Source of the DNA: Paenibacillus sp. CC-CFT747
GTDB lineage: Bacteria > Bacillota > Bacilli > Paenibacillales > NBRC-103111
Direction of reading: 5' to 3'
Length of the DNA: 64,000 bases
Assembly: GCA_030323305.1 (NCBI GenBank)
Contig: CP106741.1
Location: 687,001 to 751,000 of the forward strand
This document shows, piece after piece, positions 52,305-62,489 of the stretch; within the stretch, counting starts at the first letter, position 1; each line of letters begins with the position of its first letter. A program made the position numbers and the translations under genes. The notes under the pieces were generated by a model. The model was not told the DNA's origin, ran no database searches, and worked only from the letters and a program-made list of their open reading frames with translations.

Positions 52305-53479
52305 ATGAGAGCAGGCCAAAAGCACAAGGTGTTGATCCTGTCGGGGGAGCTCGGGGACGGACACAAACAAGCGGCTAAGGCTATCGTCGAGGCGGCCCAC
52401 CTGAGCCGTCCGGGGATGGAGGTGGAAATCGTGGATTTCATGGCATGGACCCACCCGAAGCTTCATACGATCGGCCGGTACGCTTACACCCAGTGGGTGA
52501 CGAAGTTTCCTTCGATGTACGGCTTTCTCTTCCGGAGAACGCGTTCGGACAACACCATCTCCCACCTTTTCAAAAAATGAAGTTTTACACGCTTGGGCGC
52601 ATGGCGCGTTTGCTTCAGGAGGTCCGGCCCACCGTCGTGGTCTGCACCTTCCCGGGAGCGGCGGCGGCGATGTCCATGCTGAAGGAGAACGGGCTGACCG
52701 ACCTTCCGCTCGTCACGGTGATCACGGATCACACCGACCACAGCTACTGGCTTCACCCCTGCACCGACCGGTATATCGTCGGCTCCGAGCACGTGAAGGA
52801 AGCGTTGATGGGCCACCAAATTCCCGAATCGCGCATTGCGGTGACAGGAATTCCCATCCGCCCCCGGTTCGTCGGAAGGTTTGACCGGGGTACGCTAAGA
52901 AGGAAGTACGGGCTCCACCCCGACCTGCCCACGGTACTGGTCATGGGCGGAGGACTCGGAATGATCGGAAGAGAATTTACCGAAACCCTCCGTTCCAGTG
53001 ATATAATGGAAACCATGCAGGTCATTTTCGTGTGCGGGCAGAACGAGAAGCTGAAGCAGCAGCTGGACGGAGAGTTCCGAGGCTGCCGGGGAGTGCTGAC
53101 CACCGGCTATGTCGATCACATCCATGAGCTGATGGCACTGTCGGATCTGCTCATCACGAAGCCGGGCGGGCTGACGACCTCGGAGGCGGTGGCGATGGAG
53201 CTGCCCATGCTCCTTCATAAGCCGCTGCCCGGCCAGGAGCAGGACAACGCGGCCTATCTCGTCAAGAGCGGAGTGGCCGTCATGGCCGGAAGCGGCGCGG
53301 AGCTCGCGGGAGAGCTCGTGAAGCTGATCGAAAGCCCCTTGCTCTTATCCGCCATCCGCCAGCAGGCCAAGCGGCACGAGCGCAAGCACGCCGCCTTCCA
53401 GGCGCTGGAGGCCATACTGGCCACGAAACCGACCTACTGGCCCGCGAAGGTGCGCCGAGCGGTTTATGCAAGAGCCTAG
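52305..53479 (+). CDS. UgtP/MGDG-synthase-like glycosyltransferase (GT28), frameshifted
   Basis: Paralogue of the gene at 41387. 391 residues after correction. The N-terminal motif is KVLILSGELGDGHKQAAKAI. The frame breaks in the A run at 52572-52577, one base short; the corrected join is HLFKKMKFYTLGRMARLL. Then come CTFPGAAAAMSMLKE, TDHTDHSYWLHPCTDRYIVG, VTGIPIRPRF, VLVMGGGLGMIG and the donor site DLLITKPGGLTTSEAVAME. It differs from the first copy in carrying a longer basic C-terminal tail. It is followed by a polysaccharide deacetylase gene, as in B. subtilis ykoN-ykoP-type loci. Confidence 0.9.
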
Positions 53480-53486
53480 GCTGGAA

Positions 53487-53523
53487 GCGGCCGGTCCTGA
53501 CGATGGTCAGGCCGGCTCTTTTG
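53487..53523 (+). terminator. Hairpin between glycosyltransferase and deacetylase genes
   Basis: GCCGGTCCTGAC / GTCAGGCCGGC with loop GATG, followed by TCTTTT. It would end or reduce transcription into the deacetylase gene. Confidence 0.8.
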
Positions 53524-53560
53524 GCCTTATGAATCAGACAAGAAAGGAATATAAAGCGTT

Positions 53561-54848
53561 ATGAGGGAAAAGCTGTTCTGGGGGAGCTTGATCTTTATAG
53601 CCGTCTACATGGCTTTGCCGTGGGTCATGTCCCGCATGCTCGGATGGGGGTTATCCGGCAAGGGGGCAAAGGACAGATCGCCCTCACGTTTGACGACGGC
53701 CCGGACCCGGTGTATACTCCCCGCCTTCTGGATTTGCTGAAGGAACGGGGCATCCGGGCCACCTTCTTCGTGCTCGGCTCGAAGGCCGAGAAGCACCCGG
53801 ACCTGATCCGGCGCATGCACGAGGAAGGGCATCAGATCGGAATCCACAACTATACCCACCTGTCCAACTGGCTCATGACCCCCTGGGGGTCCGCAAACGC
53901 CATATCCGCCGCTCGGCGGATATCGTCGAGGGCATTACCGGGGAACGCCCTCTCTACTACCGGCCACCATGGGGGATTCTCAACCTCTTCGATTACGGAC
54001 TCCGCCGCGAATTCGGGATTGTTCTCTGGTCCGTTATGCCGAGGGACTGGAGGAGCTCCATCGGCCGGCGGAAGCTGAAGAACCACCTGCTTAACCGTGT
54101 AACGGACGGATCGGTCATTCTGCTTCACGACAGCGGGGAGACGTTCGGCGCCGACCGGGACGCTCCTTCCTACATGCTGTCCGCTCTTACCGAAACCTTG
54201 GGCACCTTTGAAGAGCGCAGCCTCCAGTGCGTCCGGATTGACGAAATGACCGGATCCGCAAAGCGGGGAACGGCGGAGTCGGGGGTGGGCAGGCGAATGC
54301 TTTATACCGTGTGGATGTTGTGGGAGCGCTGCTTCATCAAGCTGTTTCACGTCGTCCCCGTAGATCCCGACAACACCTTCCTGCAGGTGCGCATCCGGGA
54401 ATACACCGGGAGCACCCCGATTACCTTCCTCGATGGAGAGGAAATCCGCAAAGGGGACCAGATCGTCGAGCTTCACTTGAACAACGACATGCTGTTCCAC
54501 CTCGGCAAGGAAAGCCGCAGCGCCATGCACCTCGCCATCCAGCTCATCCGCCGGACGGAGCAGCTGCTTCCGCAAATTCTGCGGCTTATGGAGACCGACC
54601 CCTCCTATAAGAACGCCAAAGGCCTGTACGGGATCAGCCTGATCCACCGCGGGCCCGAGCAGCTCGGGTTTACCATACTCGATCTGCCCAAGGGAGTATT
54701 CTCCAGAATCACCCAGTGGTACTTGAGGGTGCTCATGTACGTCATCCATCCTCAAGGAAAGAAGCGGCTGAAAACGAAATCCGAGCTGCTGGTCCCCAAA
54801 ATCATCGCCATTTCCAAAAAAGAACTCATGAATCGTTATATCGCCTAA
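53561..54848 (+). CDS. Polysaccharide deacetylase with C-terminal YkoP-like domain, frameshifted
   Basis: 429 residues after two corrections (G runs near 53645 and 53886). ATG 53561 follows AAAGGA. An N-terminal helix ([19 protein letters not shown]) anchors it outside the membrane. The NodB domain shows motif 1 [11 protein letters not shown], motif 2 in [12 protein letters not shown], motif 3 LYYRPPWG and motif 5 [11 protein letters not shown]. The last about 200 residues ([20 protein letters not shown] onward) resemble the YkoP protein of B. subtilis and are not part of the deacetylase. A likely role is modification of a wall or membrane glycan, perhaps that made by the neighbouring glycosyltransferase. 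Confidence 0.87.
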
Positions 54849-54911
54849 GGTAGAGGGGTTCCCCATCTCCTGGGCGGGCACCGCGGCGGGTTAACAAGCG
54901 GCTATTTTTAT

Positions 54912-54966
54912 AAAAAAACGAGGCGGCCCGATGTCATCCAGGATGACAGGGCTGCCTCGTTTTTTG
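54912..54966. terminator. Bidirectional terminator between deacetylase and YhgE genes
   Basis: AAAAAACGAGGC pairs with GCCTCGTTTTTT, with further pairing inside (GGCCC/GGGCT and TGTCATCC/GGATGACA). Both sides carry A/T runs. Confidence 0.93.
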
Positions 54967-55000
54967 TCATACGATAAGCCGGCGCCGGTTAGGCTTAGAC

Positions 55001-57132
55001 TTAAGAGGCGAGGGACTCGCTTCCGGCCGTCCTTCCTTTTCCGTAGGTGTGGCGGTACGAGAAGAGGAAGTAACCCAACGTGATCACAAGCAGAGCGATC
55101 ATGATGCTCACGAGCACTTCCGCGCTCTGCCACATCGCCGAGAAATTGCCGCTGGAGATCACGGCGCGGAAGCCGTTAAGCGAGTAGTTCATCGGCAGCC
55201 AGGTGTTCACGTGCTGCAGGGAAGAAGGCAGCAGCTCCACCGGATACGAGCCGCCGCACGTCGTCAGCTGCAGAATGAGGAGCAGCACCGCGACGAAGCG
55301 GCCCGGGTTGTTGAACGGCGTGACGAGCACCTGGATGATGGCCATGAAGGTCCAGGAGGTCAGCACGCTGTACACAAGGAACAGCGGAACGCTCTGGACC
55401 TCCACCCCGAGGCCCCAAAGCAGCATGGCATCGGCCAGGAGTGCCTGGGCCAAGCCCACAGCGGCCAGCATGAGCGTCTTCCCGGTGAACCAGCGGAAGC
55501 CGGAGGCCGGCGGTGCGGCCGGGGCTTTGAACGGGAAGACGATCGACAGCATCAGGGCCCCTACGAACAAGCCGAGGGACAGGAAGTAAGGGGCGAAGCC
55601 GGTGCCGTAGTTCGGCACGCTGCCCACCTTATCCTCCTCCACCTCCACCGGATCGGCGAAGGTTTGGTAAAGCTTGTCGCTGCCCTTCAGCTCGGACGTC
55701 TTGCCGGACGCTTCGGCGAGCTTGCCGGACAGCTCGCTGCTGCCGCTCGCCACCGAGCCGGCGCCCTCGCTCAGCTTGTGCGTGCCTTCGCCAAGCTGTG
55801 CCGCGCCGCTCGCGAGCCGGTCCACGCCGCCGCCGAGCTGGCCGAGGCCCGCCTGCAGCTGGCGGCCGCCCGCTGCGAGCTGCTGCGCGCCGGCGTCCAG
55901 CTGCCGCCCGGCCGAGGCGGCTTCGGCCAGCTTGCCGCCGAACGCCGCCGTGCCGTCGGCCAGCTGGCCGGTGCCGGCGCTAAGCTGCGCGGCGCCTGCC
56001 GCCAGCTGCTGCTGGCCCGCCGCCGAGGCGTCGGCACCGGCGGCGACGGCGTGCGCGGCCGCGATCAGCTGCTGCAGCTGGGCGGCGTCCTTCGCCGCGG
56101 CTTCGACGGCGCCCGATGCCGGGGTGCCGCCTTCGGCACCGGCGGCCTCGCTGCCGGCCTTCGGCGCATCGGCCGCAGGGGCTTGGGCCGCCGCCGCATG
56201 AGCGGCCGCGTACGCCTTCAGCCCCTGCTCAAGCTGCGCGGCGCCGGCCTTCAGCTCGGCCGCCCCGTCAGCCGAGCGGCTGAGGCCCGCTTGTAGCTTC
56301 TGGGCGCCGTCCTTTGCCGACGCCGCACCCTGCTCGAGCTGCTTGTGGCCGGCTTCGAGCTGCCCGAGCCCGCCGGACAGGCCGGCCGTGCCCTTCTGCA
56401 GCGAGCCAAGCCCCTGGTTCAAGGCCGCCGCGCCTTGGGTCAGATCGCCCACCCCGTTCTTCAGGGGGCGGTTCCGGCCGCAAGCTCGCCCATGTGCTCG
56501 TCGACCTGCTTCAGCCCGTCTTCGAGCGTCTTGCTCCCGTCCGCGAGCGACTGGGCGCCGTCCGCGGCTTTCGCCAGGCCGTCCGAGAGCGTTTGGACAT
56601 TCTCGAACACGGCCTGCGTGTAGCTTTTGGTCAGCTCATTCGAGATCTCGCCCTTGATCTTCTCGACGGCGTTCTTGCCGATTTGCGAAGCGATAAAGTT
56701 GCGGCTTTCGTTAGGCAGGAAGCGGAACATCGTCGGTGCCGGCTCCCCGTCCATGATTTGAGTCGCGTTCTTCGAGAAATCCTCCGGAATCTCAATGGCG
56801 ATGTAATACTTGTTGTCCGTGAGTCCTTTCTCGGCTTCTTCCTTCGTGACGAAATCCCACTTGAAGCTGTTTTTCTCCTTCAGCTTTTCTACGAAGTCAT
56901 CCCCCACCGTCAGCCGCTTGTCCTGAAAGTCAGCCCCCTGGTCGAGGTTGACGACCGCCACCGGCAGCTCGCTCACCTTCCCGTACGGGTCCCAGAAAGC
57001 ATACAGAAACATAGCGCTGTAGATGAGCGGAATGAGCATGACCGCCATTACGGGGACCAGCAGCTTGTAATTCGTCAGCACGGGCTTCAGCTCGCGCCAG
57101 AAGGAGCTTCCCTTCGGTCTTGCCTTTCTCAT
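55001..57132 (-). CDS. YhgE/Pip family membrane protein, frameshifted
   Basis: 710 residues after correction at the run 56464-56468. One N-terminal helix (LLVPVMAVMLIPLIYSAMFL) and the family opening AFWDPYGKVSELPVAVVNLD. A long external stalk follows, with many Gly/Ala/Leu heptad-like units of the form AAGAAQLSAGTGQLADGTAA. The middle (coded about 55950-56250) is unusually Ala-rich. Five C-terminal helices close it (ABC-2-like fold). Relatives include the phage infection protein Pip and export components linked to type VII secretion. Its promoter carries the operator also found before the neighbouring TetR gene, so expression is probably controlled by that regulator. Confidence 0.9.
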
Positions 57133-57159
57133 GGTTCATCTCTCCTGATCCTTTATAGA

Positions 57160-57194
57160 ATTATAACAAAGTGACCAAAATCATCAAACGGTCA
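57160..57194 (-). promoter_or_regulatory. Promoter and TetR operator of the YhgE gene
   Basis: On the minus strand, -35 TTTGAT (57183-57188) and -10 TATAAT (57160-57165) are 17 bases apart. A dyad TGACC (57172-57176) / GGTCA (57190-57194) spans 23 bases and covers the -35 box. It has the same length and ends as the site before the TetR gene. Confidence 0.78.
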
Positions 57195-57208
57195 ATTTAA
57201 TTCTGAAA

Positions 57209-57228
57209 AAAACGTCCTAGGACGTTTT
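57209..57228. promoter_or_regulatory. Perfect 20-base palindrome upstream of the YhgE promoter
   Basis: Two perfect 10-base halves, AAAACGTCCT and its complement. It lies about 15 bases upstream of the YhgE operator. It could be a second regulator site or a small terminator facing the TetR gene; T-rich ends exist on both strands. Confidence 0.5.
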
Positions 57229-57301
57229 ACGTTTCGTGACGTGACAGTCTTTCCGAAGTGCCGAAGCTTAACTTGGCTAACCAGATAGATCCGAATAGCC
57301 A

Positions 57302-57883
57302 TTACGGCTGCTCTGCGGCCAACCCATGCACTAGATAGAGGTCCATCAGCTGCGAGATCTTCTCTTTGCCCAACGGGGCGTGAGTCCGTTCCCAGTCGTT
57401 AACGAGTGCAAAATACAGCTTAAGGATGACGAAGGCCGTGAGATCCGGGTCGCAGGGCTTCATTTCGCCCTTGCCGACCGCCTCGGAGACCTTGTCCCGG
57501 ATAAAAGCCAGCAGCGCCTTCTCGATGCCGTCCATGCTTTCCCGGACCTTGGGCGTTCCCACTTCGCGGATTTCATGCGTAAGCTGCACCGTCAGAGCAT
57601 GCCGGTTCCGGAAATCAAGCACCCCGTACAGCACCCGGTGCATGTTCTCAAAAAACGGGCGGGACGGATCGATGGCTTCCTCCGCTATCCGGAGAATGTC
57701 GCGGATGAAATCCTTCATGATTTCATCGAACAGCTCTTCCTTGTTGACGAAGAACGTATAGATCGTTCCCTTGCCGACGTTGGCGATCCTCGCCACCTGA
57801 TCCATGGTCGTCGCCTTGTATCCGAAAAGAGCGAAGGACTTAGCGGCCGCCTCGACAATTTGTTTCCTGCGGTCCACCGCCAT
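57302..57883 (-). CDS. TetR-family transcriptional repressor
   Basis: 193 residues. ATG 57883 is chosen because AGAGGAGGAG lies just upstream; a longer frame from 57916 would run through the operator. The DNA-binding domain is RKQIVEAAAKSFALFGYKAT with the helix-turn-helix TTMDQVARIANVGKGTIYTF. The ligand domain is variable, as usual. It precedes the YhgE gene on the same strand by reading direction, with its own promoter. Both promoters carry the same dyad, so it likely represses itself and YhgE. Confidence 0.93.
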   Translation of the reverse strand: MAVDRRKQIVEAAAKSFALFGYKATTMDQVARIANVGKGTIYTFFVNKEELFDEIMKDFIRDILRIAEEAIDPSRPFFENMHRVLYGVLDFRNRHALTVQLTHEIREVGTPKVRESMDGIEKALLAFIRDKVSEAVGKGEMKPCDPDLTAFVILKLYFALVNDWERTHAPLGKEKISQLMDLYLVHGLAAEQP

Positions 57884-57909
57884 ACCAGCTCCTCCTCTCG
57901 TCTTGAAAT

Positions 57910-57973
57910 TGACCAAATTACTAAATTGGTCATTTCGTTCTCCTATTATACTCCTGCGCCGGCTTCTTCACAA
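57910..57973 (-). promoter_or_regulatory. Promoter and autoregulatory operator of the TetR gene
   Basis: On the minus strand, -35 TTGTGA (57968-57973) and -10 TATAAT (57945-57950) are 17 bases apart. Just downstream is a dyad with perfect arms TGACCAA (57910-57916) and TTGGTCA (57926-57932) and a 9-base centre, 23 bases in all, placed over the transcription start region. Confidence 0.82.
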
Positions 57974-58097
57974 GCCCCTCCCCGAAAATTCGCGGGACCG
58001 AGGGACGGCAGATAGCAGGCCCCTACCATAGTACGGTCCGCCAAGGGTTCCGAACCAGGGAACGGGCGATCATGACCGGATTCCTCCAGCCGCCGGT

Positions 58098-59923
58098 CTA
58101 GAGCGGCAGCCGGATCTCGACACAGGTCCCTTTTTCCGGCCGTCCGTACAGGATCAGGTTTCCTTGATGATGGCTGATAATGGATTGGCAGATCATAAGG
58201 CCGAGCCCGGTTCCGTTCTCTTTGGTCGTGTAGAAGGGCTCCCAAGCCGCTCCATGTCCTTGCCCGCAATGCCCTCCCCGGCATCGAGAAACCGGATCAG
58301 AAGCTCCCTGCCGTCCCGGCGCAGCTCGATGTCGATCGGCCCTCCGCCGGGCATGGCCTCCATCGCATTTTTCATGACGTTGATGAATACCTGCTTAAGC
58401 TGATCCTTGCTGCACCGAATGCTGCCCAGCCGTCCATCCGTACTGACGCTGACCCGGATTCCCGCTTCTTCGGCCTCCGCCTTCAGGAACGAGATGACCT
58501 CCCCTAGAATGAGGGCCACGTCATGCTTTTCGTTAGCGGGCTTGTCCGGCTTGGAAAGCAGAAGAAATTCGTTGATAATGGAATTGATCCGGTTGACCTC
58601 ATCCAGCATGACCGGGATGACATCGGGGTTCATTCTTCCGTTCTTCATCAACTGCAGGTAACCGGACAAAACCGTGACCGGGTTGCGGATTTCATGCGCC
58701 ACTCCGGCAGCCAGCCTGCCCGCTACGGACAGTTTCTCGGAATGGTTCAGCTGGACCTTCATCTGGATCAGCAGCCGGACGAGTACCGAGATCACGGCAA
58801 AGAGAAAGACCAGCATGCCGATATAGGACAGCTGCGGCGGATGGGCTGCCGGAAGCAAGACATTCGTATAGATGTCCACCGCCCCCGCCGCGCTGAAGCA
58901 CAGCGTTCCGAGCAGCAGGATGCGCGCATCCCGGTTGCCGTGCCGGGCATGGTAGAGAAGAACGCCGATGGATACGGCCATGCTGAACAGAAGCAGCAGC
59001 TGGTAGAAGGCGAGCACCTTAGGAAAAGGCACAAGCCGCCATTCCGCCGCAGGCAGCAGGACCATGGCATAGAGCAGATGGACCTTCCACAGAATGCGGA
59101 GGCCCCGGTTGATTCGCGAATAGCTTTCCCCAAAAAGCTGCTCCATAAAGGCCAGAATGGCCGTACAGCCCAGAATGAGCGAAGCGAGCTCCAGGTATGT
59201 CCACAGCTTGGGAACATCGAACAGCAGATACAGAATGGCCGTCCGGCAGAGCGTATAGATACCAAAGAACACCCCGAAGGCCCCGAAGGACAGAAATTCC
59301 TTCTGGTTGACCCTCATGGCTATGTAGATGGCCGCCATCCCGACGAGAAGATAGAAGAAGCCGAGGATGAACCGGCTGCCCTGCTCCTTCAGGAGAGAGC
59401 GGATATACTGGGCCTGCTCCATCACAACGGCATCCTGCATGAACCCGATATTCGCTTTCCCCGAGTAGATGCGGAAATACAGCTTGCCTCCGAACCACTC
59501 TTGGTTTAGCGGAATAAAGCGAAGCGGCGTCCCTTGATAAGCGGGATTCTCGGCCCGAGGGGTTCCGTAGGTGTAAATCACCTTTCCTTCGGCCATCACT
59601 TCGTACATCTCATATAAGCGGGCAGCCAGCCCGGGATCCCTCCAGGTGCCGGCCGGCAGGTCGGCCCTCAGCCACAGCACGTTCGACCCGTTGCGGCCGG
59701 GAGGGTTAAGGGGGCTGTCAATGGACGCCCAGCCAGCTGACGGAACGGTCACCAGCCCGGGCTCGGGCCGTCCGATGACTTCCTCTTCCGGCTTCTCCCA
59801 GAAATACTCCCAGCCGGACAGCCGCCCGGAGGGATTCCATTCTCCGCTGCCGGAAGCCCATAAGGCCGCTATGGGAATAAGGCCAATGGCAAATAATAAG
59901 AAGGTTAGCAAAATCCGTTTCAT
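58098..59923 (-). CDS. 7TM sensor histidine kinase (sporulation-kinase-like), 3' frameshift
   Basis: 608 residues after correction. A signal/first helix, an external domain of about 160 residues (7TMR-DISM extracellular-like), then seven helices (coded about 58760-59370) and a kinase core. The phosphoacceptor motif is GVAHEIRNPVTVLSGYLQLM, as in Kin/NtrB-type kinases. The ATPase has NVMKNAMEAMPGGG and DAGEGI. The frame breaks near 58241, one base short; the corrected reading is GEPFYTTKENGTGLGLMICQ, ending at TAG 58098. No response regulator is adjacent, so it may be an orphan kinase feeding the sporulation phosphorelay. Confidence 0.88.
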
Positions 59924-60041
59924 AAAAGGTTCTCCATCATTCCTGTATCATACCTGATATTTCTATTTTTTTCGACAACATTCTACTAATCTCTTATATT
60001 TTACACGTAACGGCAGCTTAAAACGAGAGGCGGAAAAAATT

Positions 60042-60728
60042 ATGAGTATAGGCAGACAGGCACTTGTGTTCGGAGCAAGCGGTTTGGTGGGAGGGCAGCT
60101 GGTGCAAGAGCTGCTTGCGAGCGGGCTTTACAAGCAGGTGACCGTGTGGGTCCGGCGGCCGCTTGTCCTGGATCATCCTCTGCTCCGCCAGGAAATCGGA
60201 GACCTTCAGCCGGACCGGCTGGAGGAGAAGCCAGGCGTTTTTCAGGCGGAGGATGTTTACTGCTGCCTCGGGACCACCATCAAGAAGGCGGGTTCGGAGG
60301 AAGCCTTTGCCCGGGTCGACCGGGAGCTTCCGGCTGCGGCGGCCCGCCTGGCGGCCCGGCAGGGAGCCCAACGGATGCTCGTTGTCTCCTCGCTCGGAGC
60401 GGATCCGGGCTCCCGGGTGTTCTACAGCCGCACGAAAGGGCAGATGGAGGAAGAGGTGGCCCGGGCGGGGGTTCCCGCCGTCCATTTCTTCCGCCCTTCC
60501 CTGCTGACCGGCAGCCGCTCCGAATTCCGCTTGGGCGAGAAGGCGGCCATTGGCGTTATGCGTGTGCTCAACCACGCCCTGCACGGCCCGCTCCGGCGCT
60601 ACCGGTCCATTCCAGCGGGGACGGTGGCCCGGGCCATGCTCGCCGCCGCGCAGGATGACCGGACCGGCGTGTTTGTTCACTCCTCCGAGGAGCTGTTTAC
60701 CATGGCGGAGTCCTTTGTTCGTCCTTAA
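60042..60728 (+). CDS. NAD(P)-binding oxidoreductase (atypical SDR, HTATIP2/YbjT-like)
   Basis: 228 residues, unbroken. The nucleotide-binding motif is ALVFGASGLVGGQLVQELL. VYCCLGTTIKKAGSEEAFARV is the family's second signature, and YSRTKGQMEEEV contains the Tyr-x3-Lys pair. ATG 60042 follows GAGAGGCGG. The substrate is unknown; relatives are annotated as nucleoside-diphosphate-sugar epimerase-like or oxidoreductase HTATIP2-like. It stands alone. Confidence 0.88.
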   Translation: MSIGRQALVFGASGLVGGQLVQELLASGLYKQVTVWVRRPLVLDHPLLRQEIGDLQPDRLEEKPGVFQAEDVYCCLGTTIKKAGSEEAFARVDRELPAAAARLAARQGAQRMLVVSSLGADPGSRVFYSRTKGQMEEEVARAGVPAVHFFRPSLLTGSRSEFRLGEKAAIGVMRVLNHALHGPLRRYRSIPAGTVARAMLAAAQDDRTGVFVHSSEELFTMAESFVRP

Positions 60729-60845
60729 CGGATTGCCGGCTTTGACGCATCCGACTGTTTCGGCTTTGACAGATTCGACTGTCCGCTGACTCGCAACGGC
60801 AGGGAGGTCCGCGGCGTTCCGTCGTCCAGTCTCCCCGAAACAGGA

Positions 60846-60878
60846 AAAACAGGGCAGCCTCCGGGCTGCCCTGTTTTC
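60846..60878. terminator. Terminator between the oxidoreductase and flotillin genes
   Basis: AACAGGGCAGCC / GGCTGCCCTGTT hairpin with A-rich and T-rich flanks; bidirectional. Confidence 0.92.
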
Positions 60879-60889
60879 TATGCGGCCGC

Positions 60890-62474
60890 TTACTGCCCGT
60901 CAGGCGTTGGCTTCACCGCCGTCTCTATGGCGGCAGCCGCTTCCCGACCGGAGTCCGAGCGGGGCGCCGCCGCCCTGGCTGCTACCGGTACCGGCAGCCC
61001 CGCTCCCCCGCCGCCACCTCCCACGGTCTTGCGGGTCAGCCCCTGCACGAGCTCGTTCAGGTCGATGCCCGACACGCTCTTTAGCATCTCCGGCGCCGTC
61101 GCCATGAGCGACGTGACGTAGTTGCTGACGCGGGCGGCGCCTTCGCCGCTGCCCGTATCGACGACGGTCAGCTTGTCGATGGACTTCATCGGCTCGGCGA
61201 TCCGGCCGGCCAGCTCGGGCAGCATCTTCACGATGATGTCGAGCACCGCGGCCTCCCCGAACTTCTGGAACGCCTCCGCCAGCTTCTCCTTCGCTTCCGC
61301 CTCCGCCAGACCGCGCAGCCGCACGACCTCGGCCTCGGCCGTCCCTTTGGCGCGTTCGGCATCGGCTACCGCCAGCCCGTCGAGGCGCTTCTGCTCGGCC
61401 ATGGCCTTCGCCTCCGCTTCGATGCGGTACTGCAGGGCGTCCGCTTCGCGCATCCGTTTCGCCTTGTCGGCCTCCGCCGCCTGAATGACCGAATAGCGGT
61501 CGGCGTCCGCCTTCTTCTTCACTTCCGCGTCATACTGCTTCTCACGTACGACGATTTCCTTCTCCTGCAGGTCGATCTCCCGCTCCTTGCGGACGATCTC
61601 GACCTTCATCTGCTCCTCGACCACGGACTGCTTGGCGCGGGCCTCCTGGATGAAATACGCCTGGTCCGCATCCGCCTTCGCCGTGTCCTGCTCCCTTTGA
61701 AGGAGGCGACCTTCAGCTCCCGCTCCTTCTCTGCTTCGGCAATGTTCGTGTCCCGCAGAAGCTCCGCCTTCTGCCCCTCTTCCTCGGCTCTCGCCTTCTG
61801 AATCCGGGCGTCCCGTACGGCCTCCGCCTCGGCGATGTCCGCATCCCGCTTCACCTGGGCGATCCGCGGCTTACCGAGCGAGGCGAGATACCCTTGCTTA
61901 TCACGCACATCCTTGATCGTGAAGGAGACGATCTGCAGGCCCATCTTCTTCAGGTCCTTGGCGGCCACCCCTGGACCTCCTGGGCGAATTTGTCCCGGTT
62001 GCGGTAGACCTCCTCCACCGTCATCGTCCCGAGAATGGCCCGCAGGTGCCCTTCGAGCACTTCCTGGGCTTCACTCTTCAGCGCTTCGCTCGGCTTGCCC
62101 ATATACTGCTCGGCCGCCGTCGCCACATCCTCGACCGACCCGCCGATCTTGATGATCGCGACGCCGTCCGCCATGACGGGAACGCCCTGCTCGGTATAAA
62201 CTTCCGGTGTGGTGACGTCCAGCTTATGGGACAGCAGGGACAGGAACTCGCTGTTCTGAAAAATCGGCCAGATGAACGCTCCTCCGCCGCGGATAATCTT
62301 GATCCGGCGCCCCTCGTCCGTCGGATCGGACGTCACGTTGCGGGTTCCGAGGAAGGAACCCGTCACAATCATCGCCTCATCCGGTCCCACCGTTTTGTAG
62401 CGGGCCCAGAAGGCCAAGCCGAGAAGCACAATCACCCCGACCACCACAGCGGGGATTACCAAATAATCGGGCAT
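60890..62474 (-). CDS. floT: Flotillin (FloT/YuaG-like), frameshifted
   Basis: Membrane-microdomain scaffold, 528 residues after two corrections (runs near 61970 and 61697). One N-terminal helix or hairpin ([20 protein letters not shown]). The PHB/SPFH domain follows ([31 protein letters not shown]). A long Ala/Glu/Lys coiled coil with EAEA repeats comes next (coded about 61330-61800). The C-terminal tail is Gly-rich ([20 protein letters not shown]). It lies 15 bases after the NfeD gene, the same order as yuaF-yuaG in B. subtilis. In that species it organises membrane proteins and is induced by envelope stress; no SigW-type promoter is obvious here. Confidence 0.93.
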
Positions 62475-62489
62475 TCCATCTACCTCTTC

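Noticed and set aside
55049-56296. 415-codon open frame on the plus strand, Arg/Gly-rich.
   Set aside because: Antisense of the repetitive YhgE stalk; composition follows from the Ala/Gly codons of the real gene.
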